Assembly: GCF_037023725.1 (NCBI RefSeq) | Contig: NZ_CP146077.1 | Coordinates: forward strand, 3,075,001 to 3,139,000 | Length of the DNA: 64,000 nt | Source: Pseudomonas bubulae | GTDB taxonomy: Bacteria > Pseudomonadota > Gammaproteobacteria > Pseudomonadales > Pseudomonadaceae | Direction: 5' to 3' | Shown: one piece after another, positions 51,686 to 60,913 of the stretch | How positions within the stretch are numbered: position 1 is the stretch's first letter | Layout of the letters: the number at the start of each line of letters is the position of its first letter | Notes under the pieces: generated by a model | Told to the model about the DNA's origin: nothing | What the model saw: only the letters and a program-made list of their open reading frames with translations | Database searches by the model: none | Made by a program: the position numbers and the translations under genes

Positions 51686-54600
51686 TCAGCTTGAACCAGG
51701 CTCCCAGGTGTCGTTTTCATCTTCGCTGATGCTGTACCAGGTGCAATGGGTCTGGCGGCTTAGATGCCCCCTGGCGTTGAGCTTGCTCGTCATGCGGCCC
51801 AACGGGTCATAGAACAGCTGATCGCAGTAGCCATCTATGCGCCGGGCTTCATCATCGATAAAGCGATAGTGATCGGCGAAGTAAGGCCGATAGTTTCGAA
51901 TGGCCAGGCCCTTGTTGTTGTATTCGACCCTGCCGCTGACCCGCCAGCGATGTTCGCTGAACGCACGCAGGGGCTTGCCGTCACTGTCAAGGCTCAGTCG
52001 CCCCGACGGGGCAACCACATACGCTTCACCCGCCGAGGTTTTCTGCTTGGTTTGCAGCTCACGTCCAAAGCCATCGGTGAACGTCAGGCTGATCCGGATT
52101 TGCCGGTTAACGCTGTCGTCGCTCGACGGGTAGTTATCGGCTTGCAGCACAGCGGCATAGACCGGTTCGCGGCGTGCCTGGAGGATCTGTTCGTTCAGTT
52201 GGCGATTCGCCGTGATGCTCATGTCCAGTGTTGCCAGGCGCATGCGGCCGCTGGCACGTATATATCCGTCCGGAGTCAGATATCCCTGCGCTACCCATTG
52301 TGTGCCCGGGGGGGCTGCCGGGATGTGGCCCATCCAGTTGAAAGGGGCGTGGAAGCAGGCGCTGGTAGCATCGAGCAGCGCTGTTTGAGGGTTGTCGATG
52401 GCAAAAGCGGGGCTGTCATTGGCTGGGCGCCTGTAGTCCGTCAGCGGGGCGAACCCTGTTGGTTTGCCATTTTCCTGGCCGTAAACACTGGTTACTTGCA
52501 ACTGGCCGAATGCATCGTAGCGCGCTTGCCGAACAGTCCCCTGGGGGTCGGTGATTTCGATGGGCAACATTAACCGGTAGTCATAGACGGATTGGGTGCT
52601 GCAACCGTCCACGGCCGTTACTGCGGCGATATGGCAACCGTAACGGTCATGGGTGAGTGTGGTCGCTGAGTGGCTTTCAGAGGCTCGCAACTGATTGGCC
52701 CGGTAGAAACCATGCACGTCGGTGTAACGGGTAAAGCCCTGTTTGAGTGACCACAGGGCTGGCGCTGCGCGGGTGTCTGTTGGCTCAGGCAGGAACAGGC
52801 TCATGGGATGGTAGTGCTCCTGGACGAGGGTGCTGGCCAGGTCGAACGGGGTTCCTCCGGGCAGTGCAGGCACATCGTCGTAGGCGGCAAGTGCCTGGTC
52901 GTCGAGTTCGGCCGACTCTTTGAAGGCCGTCAGCGCCTGAAAGCTGGCCTGGCCCGCCGGTAACGGGGCGTCACTCTGCGCCAGGCAGTAATACTGCACG
53001 GACAACCCCCCCAGAGTGCGCTGTGTCTGCGGTCGCACAGGGTTGTCAGCGGTGTTGCCGATTAACAGTTCATAGCTGGTATGAGCGCTGTTGAGGGCTT
53101 CTTTTTCAACCACCAGTGCATTGCTACGTTGCCGGTAAGGCAGTTGCAGGCGCCAGCGTTGAGGATTGTCCAGATGAATGAACTGCGCCCGGACCTCACT
53201 GATGTAGTGCATCTGCTGGGCCGGATCGTGGGTATCGCGCCACCAGGTCTGTTGATGGGGCTCATCGAATGGCGGCAGGTCGGATGCGCGCTTGCGCCGG
53301 GCGTAATTTATGGTTACCCCGTGTGTCAGGCTGCCATAACGATCCCGGCGCAGATTGATGATGTGCTGGCAGGCGGGGTCGGTTGCCTCGCGCTCGTAGC
53401 GGTAGACTCGTGACTCCAGGGCAAGTACCAGCAGGGATTCGGGCGCCTGCAATTGACGCAGCATATAGCGGTACTGGCTGACGGTAAAAGGCACTCGTGA
53501 CGGTTCCGGGTCATCGGCCGCAAACACTTCTTCACGCAGTACCAGCCCGCTCAGTGCCAGAGCCATTCTGCGCCCGGAAGCAGGCGGTGGCAGTACGCTG
53601 TCTTGCTCCTTATCGGCTTCCAGGCGGGTCAGCAGTGTGTTGCCTGGCGCAAGGGCCAACCTGTCGCCCGCCCAGTATTGGTCCTGCGGCATATCAAGGG
53701 CTTTTCCGGTGTGAAACCAGGTCTTGCGCAGCAAGGGTGCGGTTGCTGCCTTGTCGAGTTTCTGGCCGGCAGGGCCCTCGGTGTCGGTTGCCATCAGCAA
53801 ACCGAAGCCCTGGAACTTGCGTTCCAGACTGTCGTAGAAACCTTCCTTGTAAGTGAAGCGTTGGGTCAGCTGATTGCCGCTGATCTGATCCAGCTGTTGC
53901 TGCTCGCTGACCAGATGCAGCGCAAATGGCAGGCCACCGGTGCGCTGTGTCCGTTGCGGTTTTTCGTCCAGCCACTCCTGGGCACTGCTGCGGTAGGTGA
54001 CCCGGCCTGATGCCCCCATGTTGTTGTCGGTACCGATCAACAAATAGGGTTTTTGCCGGACAAAGTCGTATCGCCAGTGACGGGCTGAAGGGAGAAGGAC
54101 GGAGAGGATCAGGCTGGTGCAGCCCAGCCCTTGCAGGTCGGCCACACTGACCTGGCAAAAGCGGTCATGCCTGACCCCCTCGGGCCAGGGCAGCGGTGTG
54201 GGCACGGCTTGCAGGCCGTTGCCGCAGAGGTTCATGAAAATCAGTGCCCGATCGGGCTGAAGGTAGATCAGGTCACTGGCGCCGGAGCCATCCAGATCGG
54301 CCAGCAGTACTCGCGAGGCCTCAAATTCGGCGTAGGTGAAGGGCAGGGTGGCGAATACGAACCCTTTGCCAAATCGGCCCCGGCCCAGATTTGGCCAGCA
54401 CTTGATTTCATCATGACGAATGCGCACCAGGTGTTGCTGGCCACTGCCCAGCAGATCGCTGAACGCCATCAGTTCAGTTTCGCTATTGCCGGGCAGTGGC
54501 AGATCGTTATCGGGATGCGGCATGTCCGCGGCAGGGGCAAAACCCTGCGAGCCTTTGTTGCGATAGAGCCGCACACTGTTGCGGCCAATCAGTGCCAGGT

Positions 54601-56149
54601 CGTCAATACCGTTGCCCATCAGGTCGGCGAGCTGGGCTGTCGGCTGGAAGAACTCCTGCGGCAATGCTGCAAAAGGCGCGAAGTTTGCCCAGCTCCGGTC
54701 GTTTTCCAGGGTGAAAAAGCCACTCATGCCCGGCTGGGCGATGATCCACTCCAGCTGGCCGTCGCCATTGAGGTCCGCCAGGGACTGGTACAGCGCACCA
54801 ATCTGCTGCGCCACCGGGATACGCTCCAGCATTTGCAGCGGGCCATAGGCGACGTCATCAGGCTCGACCGGGTTGGCAGCCCGGACGGGTTCGCGGTAGT
54901 ACCAGCTTTTGTCAGAGCGCCAGAGCACTCCCGGCAAGCCGTCGTTGTAGAGGTCAACCAGTTGATAGCGCTGGTTGTCGTTGATACCGTCCAAAGCGTC
55001 AAAGCGTTGATAGCCTGAAGGCATGCCAGTTAACTGGAAGTCGCTGTAAGTCAGCTCCAGGGGCGGCCAGTGGCAGATCTTTGCGCTGGCATCGCAGGCC
55101 TGGCTGTGCAGGGCCTGCAACAGGCTGCCTGCGGTTGCGGTGGTCATGTACTCCAGCAGCAGCCGGCGGGTCAACACCGGTTCGCGGCCCATTGCTGGCT
55201 CTTCAGGGAAGTAGTGGAACATCAGGACTTGCCGGCAAAGACGCCGGCTCGCCAGTTCAAAGCCATAGGCATAGTGACACAACGGATCACTGCGTTCCGG
55301 CCATGGTTGTTGCACCCCATAGGAAGGGAGGCGTGTCAGATCAGTTGTGCGTTCGCCGTAGTCAAAGACCAATTCAAAATGCCATTGTTTTTGCGCCGGT
55401 GTTTCAACTGTCCACAGTTCCAGATGCTCCCTGGGCACGATATTGGTGTAGCCGATACGGGCAAGGTAGCGCTGGGCGCTGTAGTCTCGAGGGCCACTGC
55501 CCCGGGTGTCAGCCTTGTACTGATAGTAGATCTGCTCGCCGTGGGGGTTGAGGCTTTCCTCAAGCAGCCATTGGGCAACATGGGCAGGCGCCTGCGGATC
55601 GGCGATGCGGGCCGCGTGCGTTTTGCCAAACAGGTACAGGTTGCCGTCTGCGCCCTGGACCAGCCAGAACCCTGCGGGGTCTGACGTCGATGACCAGTGC
55701 TCAATGCGATCGAAAGTGGTTTCGTGGCGTGGCAGGTAGCGCACCACAGTGTAGGTGGTGTTCAGTTGAAGCCCGTTGAAACGGCTGCTGGAACGGGTTT
55801 GCAGCATGCCTTGGGCTGTCCGTTCGGGGAGCAGTTCCGTACCTGACGGACCGATAAATACATCCTCACTGCCATAGGCGGGTACGCCCTTGAGCGTGCT
55901 GCGTGCAATCGAGCCAGCGAAGGCTGCCCAACCGATTCCGAACGGGCCATTACCCAGGGCACTGTTGTAAGTCAGGCTGATGGCCGGGTCGAAACCCCGG
56001 CCCGGCGACAGTGGCAGGGGAACCTCGAACGAGGCCGCACCGGTCATACCGACGGCTCCCCATGTGGTGCCGATACTTTGTATTGCGCCTCCGCCCTTGG
56101 GCAAGGACGGTGTTTGCACCTCGCCTGTACCGTGTTGTTGGGTCGTCAT
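51686..56149 (-). CDS. Tc toxin B component (TcaC/TcdB-like, SpvB domain)
   Basis: The 1487-residue protein matches TcB in length. It begins with an SpvB domain (LPKGGGAIQSIGTTWGAVGM, then ASFEVPLPLSPGRGFDPAIS and SLTYNSALGNGPFGIGW). FG-GAP/beta-propeller-type segments follow (LADLNGDGQLEWIIA, LADLMGNGIDDLALIGRNS, ADLDGSGASDLIYLQ). The TcdB middle and C-terminal regions follow, ending near TWYSISEDENDTWE. TcB forms the shell that, with TcC, encloses the toxic peptide and docks on TcA. Its start overlaps the TcA-2 stop by four bases (ATGA). No signal peptide is present, as expected. Confidence 0.92.
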   Translation of the reverse strand: MTTQQHGTGEVQTPSLPKGGGAIQSIGTTWGAVGMTGAASFEVPLPLSPGRGFDPAISLTYNSALGNGPFGIGWAAFAGSIARSTLKGVPAYGSEDVFIGPSGTELLPERTAQGMLQTRSSSRFNGLQLNTTYTVVRYLPRHETTFDRIEHWSSTSDPAGFWLVQGADGNLYLFGKTHAARIADPQAPAHVAQWLLEESLNPHGEQIYYQYKADTRGSGPRDYSAQRYLARIGYTNIVPREHLELWTVETPAQKQWHFELVFDYGERTTDLTRLPSYGVQQPWPERSDPLCHYAYGFELASRRLCRQVLMFHYFPEEPAMGREPVLTRRLLLEYMTTATAGSLLQALHSQACDASAKICHWPPLELTYSDFQLTGMPSGYQRFDALDGINDNQRYQLVDLYNDGLPGVLWRSDKSWYYREPVRAANPVEPDDVAYGPLQMLERIPVAQQIGALYQSLADLNGDGQLEWIIAQPGMSGFFTLENDRSWANFAPFAALPQEFFQPTAQLADLMGNGIDDLALIGRNSVRLYRNKGSQGFAPAADMPHPDNDLPLPGNSETELMAFSDLLGSGQQHLVRIRHDEIKCWPNLGRGRFGKGFVFATLPFTYAEFEASRVLLADLDGSGASDLIYLQPDRALIFMNLCGNGLQAVPTPLPWPEGVRHDRFCQVSVADLQGLGCTSLILSVLLPSARHWRYDFVRQKPYLLIGTDNNMGASGRVTYRSSAQEWLDEKPQRTQRTGGLPFALHLVSEQQQLDQISGNQLTQRFTYKEGFYDSLERKFQGFGLLMATDTEGPAGQKLDKAATAPLLRKTWFHTGKALDMPQDQYWAGDRLALAPGNTLLTRLEADKEQDSVLPPPASGRRMALALSGLVLREEVFAADDPEPSRVPFTVSQYRYMLRQLQAPESLLVLALESRVYRYEREATDPACQHIINLRRDRYGSLTHGVTINYARRKRASDLPPFDEPHQQTWWRDTHDPAQQMHYISEVRAQFIHLDNPQRWRLQLPYRQRSNALVVEKEALNSAHTSYELLIGNTADNPVRPQTQRTLGGLSVQYYCLAQSDAPLPAGQASFQALTAFKESAELDDQALAAYDDVPALPGGTPFDLASTLVQEHYHPMSLFLPEPTDTRAAPALWSLKQGFTRYTDVHGFYRANQLRASESHSATTLTHDRYGCHIAAVTAVDGCSTQSVYDYRLMLPIEITDPQGTVRQARYDAFGQLQVTSVYGQENGKPTGFAPLTDYRRPANDSPAFAIDNPQTALLDATSACFHAPFNWMGHIPAAPPGTQWVAQGYLTPDGYIRASGRMRLATLDMSITANRQLNEQILQARREPVYAAVLQADNYPSSDDSVNRQIRISLTFTDGFGRELQTKQKTSAGEAYVVAPSGRLSLDSDGKPLRAFSEHRWRVSGRVEYNNKGLAIRNYRPYFADHYRFIDDEARRIDGYCDQLFYDPLGRMTSKLNARGHLSRQTHCTWYSISEDENDTWEPGSS

Positions 56150-59100
56150 CCCTGACCTCCTGCGCTTCTCGCTGTGTAGCGCACATGCACGATGATGTCG
56201 CTGAGGGAATTAAGCATGGATGACTGGGCTGCAGGGTTGGGAAACGCCAGTCGCCATTTGGACACTGCCCCGGTGTACTCGAAGGGCAGATAGCGTTCGT
56301 CATTGTCGAAGTTGAGGGTGAACAGGCCGCTGTCATTGAGCCCTGTGGACAGTGCGACCTGCTCCCTGACCCGCATGTTGTCGAGCATATCGTCGTCTTT
56401 TGCAGACAGGTGGGTTCGGTTCCAGGTCTGGGTCAGGGTCGCGCAAATGTCTTCATAAGGTCCGAGCGTGGCAGGCAGCGAGACGCTGACGCTTTTTATC
56501 CGGCGCAGGTAATGACCGGGGTAGTCGTCGTCGAACAGCGCCTTGCTCAACTCAAAATCCACGGTGCCATTGACGATCATTTCGTGCTTCAGCGACGCCC
56601 AGTCCTTGTTCAGCGTGGGCACCCGATCCTTGCCATGCAACAGGCGCAAGGACAGGGTTTTGCTGATTTCCAGTTCACGCTGGTTACGTTGCATATAGGC
56701 AGTATTCATGTTCTGCAGGTCGAGCTTGAGCGACTCGCCTGCGGTCAGCCCCTTGAATTGATTGTGCCAGTGGCTGCTTTGGATAAAACGGGTGTTCCAG
56801 TCCGCACGTTCAAATTGCCAGCATGCCTGTGCGCTCAAGCACAACGAATGGGCTGCGTCGTAGGCCTGATAGTAGAAAGAAGCCAGATGACTATTGAGCC
56901 ACTGATACAACTGTGCGCTGGAAAAATGCTTGCTGAGCACCTCGTAGGTGAATCTGGCCTGCTCCATAGCTGTTTCCGTGTGTCTGAGTTGCAAGCGCAG
57001 CACCGTGTTCTGCTGTTCGTGGGCCTGCAGTTGCAAGTCGGCCTGAATGAGCTCCTGACGGCACTGCTCCAGGGCCTGGGACCACTCCTGGACGCGGCGG
57101 TTGAACAGCGCTGTACGATCCAGATGACCGGCATTGGCGCGTTTTTCATTAGCCATATTTCGGGCCGCAGCCTGAATCGCATAAAAGGCGCCTTCATAGC
57201 GCATCCCACCGTTGGAAGTGCCGAAAATATTGGGTGCCAGCATCGCCAGCCCTGCAGCAGCCTCGGCTACGGATGCTTTGGTTTCCCACTGTGCGCTTTC
57301 AAGATATTGCTGGCTGGCCTGTGCTTCGGCTGGAGAGATACCTTCATTGAGCAGTTTTTCGAAATACTGCTGGCGGCTTACCAGTACCTGGCGACCGGCC
57401 AGCAGCGCCTCGCGGTTGGCTTCGTCAGCCCGCATGCCCTGGCGTTGTTGATCGACGGCGATTCTGGCGAGGTCCCAGGCATGTTGTTGCTGTAACTGAA
57501 GGTGCTCGTTCTGCTCTTTGCGCTCGAACAGCACAAGCAGGGTATTACCGAGCTGGATGACATTCTCGACCAGGGTCGCGGCATGGGCATGGACAACCTG
57601 GTAGCGATAATGGCCGATTTCCCTGGTTTGTTGGCGGGTCGCAGACAATGGGTCAGAGCTGGCATTGTGGGCGTAGTGGCTCAACAGCAGGTGCGGAGCC
57701 AGCGCGGGTGCGAACAGTGCCTGTTGCAAGGGTTTTGCGCTGATACTGAGGTGATGTCGAAGGTTGTAGAGACGACTTTCAAGTTTGTCCCAGCGTGACA
57801 CCAGATCCGGATTCAGGGGCAGGTACAGGGTGCTCTGGCTTGATGCACCCAGATCCTGCAGGGTTATGGGTTGCCAGGGATCGGCTCGGCTGATTTGCGG
57901 CCTTGGCCCCAGCAGGCTACTGGCCCGAACGTACCAGAGCTTGGCCTCTGCCAGGCTATCGGCACTGGCTTGACGATAAGCGGCATCACCGCGATTGAGC
58001 AGGATGTCCAGGTACAACATATACAACGCTTGGCGGAAACAGGACGGGCTACTGAGGGCTATCTGGTGCGGATCGTCCGGGTTGTCCTGCAGGTAACCCG
58101 GCTCTGATTTGTCCTGGGTCAGGGCCGGCACTTTCCAATATCTTGAGTGTTGCTGCGGTTCAGTTGCCCTGCTTTCTGGATCGAAGATGTATTTGAGCCA
58201 GGATTGGGCCTCGGCATAACGCTGCTCCATGTTCAATCGGCAGGCCACCAACCAAGGAAGGAAGAGGAACAACTCCCGGAAATACTTGCCATGGGCGCCA
58301 TGAAAATCCAGGGAGTGGGGCGTGGCATTGCTGGTAAGCGCCGGTTCGTGCGATTGATTTGTGGCTATCGTAAACAGCCGGTCGAGACTGACATTGGCGG
58401 CGGCGCTCAGGTGTCTGCCAATAGTGGTGTTCATGTGGATCGGCGCACGAAGGGTTCTCGGTGAAGCCACATCGCTGTACTTGAGAAGGGAGCCGCTGAA
58501 GTCGATAAACTCGGCTGTTCCTTCAGGCTGCGCCGGGCTGCGTGAGATTCTGGGCGCCAGAGGTGTAATGGGGGTGGCGTTATTGGGATCCAGTTTCAGT
58601 CTCAGTGACTTCAGTGCATAACCTCGCAGGCTGCGGCTGTTATGGCGTGTGTCCGTGTCGTAAATCAATACTCCGTGAAGGATCGTGATTGGCCGGGTAC
58701 CCGTGCTTGCAATGCTGCTCACTTCCTCTTCAGGCCGTAGCGTTTCAGGATTGAGTTGAATATGGGCGCTGAACAGATGGGCCGGGGTCAGGCTTGTAAA
58801 TACGCCGTTGAGTGCGCGGCGGGAGGTATTGGGTTCACCGACGATATAGCTGTTGTTGCGATGGATGTTGTAAGGGTGCGGTGTGTTTTCGTCCCGTGGA
58901 GTCATGATCACGGGCTTGTAGTGGCGGGTATATAACGTGGCAATGACACTATCAAATAACCAGTCGTTCTGACTGTTCACTTGCTCATTGAGTGTGGCGT
59001 AAAAATGAAGAGTAATGCGGTGGTCGGAATGAGCGTTTTCAAACAAGGTATTGAAAGCGTCGTATTCGATGTATCTGCCTTCCAGCGAAACGTTCCAGTC

Positions 59101-60879
59101 TTTGCGTACGGCACTTAACCTTTGCGGTTTTACGACGCTGAGGGCGTCGTCGGGAAATTCATATATCAGGCTGGAATAGGTAACGCCGGTTTTGTGACTG
59201 GTCATGGAGACCGATACCCAGCTGCAGGGTGGGATCAGTTCGGTCTTGAGAGTCAGCAGCGAGCTAGGTTCCAGCTTGAGTTTGCCGCTGCTACCGGGAA
59301 GCGGCCGCAGAAGGGCAAGATGGAGAGTAAGTTCGGCCCGGTTGGTACTCGCCCTGAAGGTGACCGACTGCTGTTCGGGGAATGCTTTTTCAAGCCTGGC
59401 GTTGACTTCCAGCGCACAGGATGTGGTGTTGAAGACAATATCGCTGTGGTAGTGCTGGTCACTTATATAAGCCTGTTTGTTCTCGAAGTTCCATCCTGTA
59501 AATGCCGGGGTCGGGGTACTGCTGACGATGTCTGTTATTGCGACGGTTTCGCTGGTCGGGGCGTGGAAATTGAAATTTCGCGAATTGTTGTAGATGAACA
59601 GGGATAAATAACGTTTCGCCAGTTTTTCGTGTTCAGCGTTGGGTTTAAGGTCTGCCACTGTGCCCCTTGAGAATAACCGCTCACTGCTGAAGTCCTGGTC
59701 GAGTCTCACGGCCTGGAAAAAGTCGCTGCGGGTGTGATCCCTGCCGGCGACGGGCTTTTGCGGAGCATGGGCGTTCAGCCCTAAAAACAAGGATGCCGGG
59801 CTAGTACTGGTGTCCAGCACTGCCACTGTTTCAGTCGCCTGCATCAAGGCGTTCTGGTCCAGTTTGTTAAGCTCTTTCATCACGCAGTATTCATCACTGC
59901 ACACCCGTGGCACGCTCCAGCTGCCATCGTATTTCATGTAGGAGAAGTAAAGGCGGAACTGAATGAAACGACTTTTCAGGTAGTTTTCCAGGCGTGCTTT
60001 ATAGTTTTTTTCCGATTCGTCAGGCTCTGACCAGAAATAATCAGCGCTGTAACTGGCCGCTGCCGGGGATATGCATTGAGCCCAGACAACAAACAGGCGG
60101 TTGTTAAAGCAAATCGGACGGACGCTGTGCTCCGGGATGTTTTCCGAGGCAGGCAGAGGTATTTTTTTCCAGTCAGACCAGGCGCCGGGCTGTGGTGCGT
60201 CCTGCTTGAGGGCAGGGGCACCCCCTGTGGCGGGATGCAAGTAGCGCCTGGACAGATCCAGCGAGCGCCAGTAGTAAGTGTTCTCGACAGTTGATCGGGC
60301 AACAAAGTAGTAAGTGCTCTCGGCGAACCTGTCTTTTTCACCATCAATGTAACCATTCAGGGTCTTGAGGCTGCAGATCTCTTCAAATCGGGCCAAGTAG
60401 CGTTGAATGGCAGGCAGTATATTGTCCGAGTTAATTCGACATTGATTAATGTCGTTTTCAAGCTGCTGGAAGCTTTCGGTTTTATCACGGCGTAACATCG
60501 GGTTCAGATAGTTGGCCGGAAAGCTGCGCAACTGTTGAATCGCACGCCAAACCGAATAGGCATGCAGATTGTTGCGCCAGGTGTTTTGTTGTTTGGTTGT
60601 CATGCCAAGTTTTTCGTAGCCAGGCTCCAGCCCTACTGAAATGGCGTTGATATATTGCTGCAGGCTGGCAATGGCGCTGGCCACACGACTGGTAGGCACT
60701 GCCTGACTGACTTGCACATCCAGCAGCCAGTAGGTGTACAGGTCGTTGGCGTTGTTGATTGTGTGCTTGCGAGTCGGTGTTTGCAGGATGGTGTCTTCAG
60801 GCAGCACGTAGGTGAGGTAGAACGCGAGCAAGGCATCGCGCAGCTGCTCATTGAGTTGCCGGTGGCGTTGGTCAGACAT
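56146..60879 (-). CDS. Tc toxin A component, C-terminal part (TcaB-like)
   Basis: ATG 60879, with GAGGA six bases upstream, gives 1577 residues. It contains the ABC-toxin N-terminal/neuraminidase-like region (LNEQLRDALLAFYLTYVLPE, NNANDLYTYWLLDVQVSQ), a long pore-forming and linker part (VVHAHAATLVENVIQLGNTLL and glutamine-rich helices), and a TcB-binding C-terminal domain near DICATLTQTWNRTHLSA. Together with the preceding ORF it covers the length of a full TcA (about 2,450 residues). The split is natural in TcaA/TcaB systems. Confidence 0.88.
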   Translation of the reverse strand: MSDQRHRQLNEQLRDALLAFYLTYVLPEDTILQTPTRKHTINNANDLYTYWLLDVQVSQAVPTSRVASAIASLQQYINAISVGLEPGYEKLGMTTKQQNTWRNNLHAYSVWRAIQQLRSFPANYLNPMLRRDKTESFQQLENDINQCRINSDNILPAIQRYLARFEEICSLKTLNGYIDGEKDRFAESTYYFVARSTVENTYYWRSLDLSRRYLHPATGGAPALKQDAPQPGAWSDWKKIPLPASENIPEHSVRPICFNNRLFVVWAQCISPAAASYSADYFWSEPDESEKNYKARLENYLKSRFIQFRLYFSYMKYDGSWSVPRVCSDEYCVMKELNKLDQNALMQATETVAVLDTSTSPASLFLGLNAHAPQKPVAGRDHTRSDFFQAVRLDQDFSSERLFSRGTVADLKPNAEHEKLAKRYLSLFIYNNSRNFNFHAPTSETVAITDIVSSTPTPAFTGWNFENKQAYISDQHYHSDIVFNTTSCALEVNARLEKAFPEQQSVTFRASTNRAELTLHLALLRPLPGSSGKLKLEPSSLLTLKTELIPPCSWVSVSMTSHKTGVTYSSLIYEFPDDALSVVKPQRLSAVRKDWNVSLEGRYIEYDAFNTLFENAHSDHRITLHFYATLNEQVNSQNDWLFDSVIATLYTRHYKPVIMTPRDENTPHPYNIHRNNSYIVGEPNTSRRALNGVFTSLTPAHLFSAHIQLNPETLRPEEEVSSIASTGTRPITILHGVLIYDTDTRHNSRSLRGYALKSLRLKLDPNNATPITPLAPRISRSPAQPEGTAEFIDFSGSLLKYSDVASPRTLRAPIHMNTTIGRHLSAAANVSLDRLFTIATNQSHEPALTSNATPHSLDFHGAHGKYFRELFLFLPWLVACRLNMEQRYAEAQSWLKYIFDPESRATEPQQHSRYWKVPALTQDKSEPGYLQDNPDDPHQIALSSPSCFRQALYMLYLDILLNRGDAAYRQASADSLAEAKLWYVRASSLLGPRPQISRADPWQPITLQDLGASSQSTLYLPLNPDLVSRWDKLESRLYNLRHHLSISAKPLQQALFAPALAPHLLLSHYAHNASSDPLSATRQQTREIGHYRYQVVHAHAATLVENVIQLGNTLLVLFERKEQNEHLQLQQQHAWDLARIAVDQQRQGMRADEANREALLAGRQVLVSRQQYFEKLLNEGISPAEAQASQQYLESAQWETKASVAEAAAGLAMLAPNIFGTSNGGMRYEGAFYAIQAAARNMANEKRANAGHLDRTALFNRRVQEWSQALEQCRQELIQADLQLQAHEQQNTVLRLQLRHTETAMEQARFTYEVLSKHFSSAQLYQWLNSHLASFYYQAYDAAHSLCLSAQACWQFERADWNTRFIQSSHWHNQFKGLTAGESLKLDLQNMNTAYMQRNQRELEISKTLSLRLLHGKDRVPTLNKDWASLKHEMIVNGTVDFELSKALFDDDYPGHYLRRIKSVSVSLPATLGPYEDICATLTQTWNRTHLSAKDDDMLDNMRVREQVALSTGLNDSGLFTLNFDNDERYLPFEYTGAVSKWRLAFPNPAAQSSMLNSLSDIIVHVRYTARSAGGQG

Positions 60880-60913
60880 GGACATTCCTCGGAAAGATGT
60901 ATGAGCGTTGCGC

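Noticed and set aside
51457..51720. 87-codon minus-strand frame downstream of tcB as a possible small TcC
   Set aside because: It lacks any RHS or toxin motif and overlaps the inverted tccC-like remnant and the tcB end; it is an artefact.
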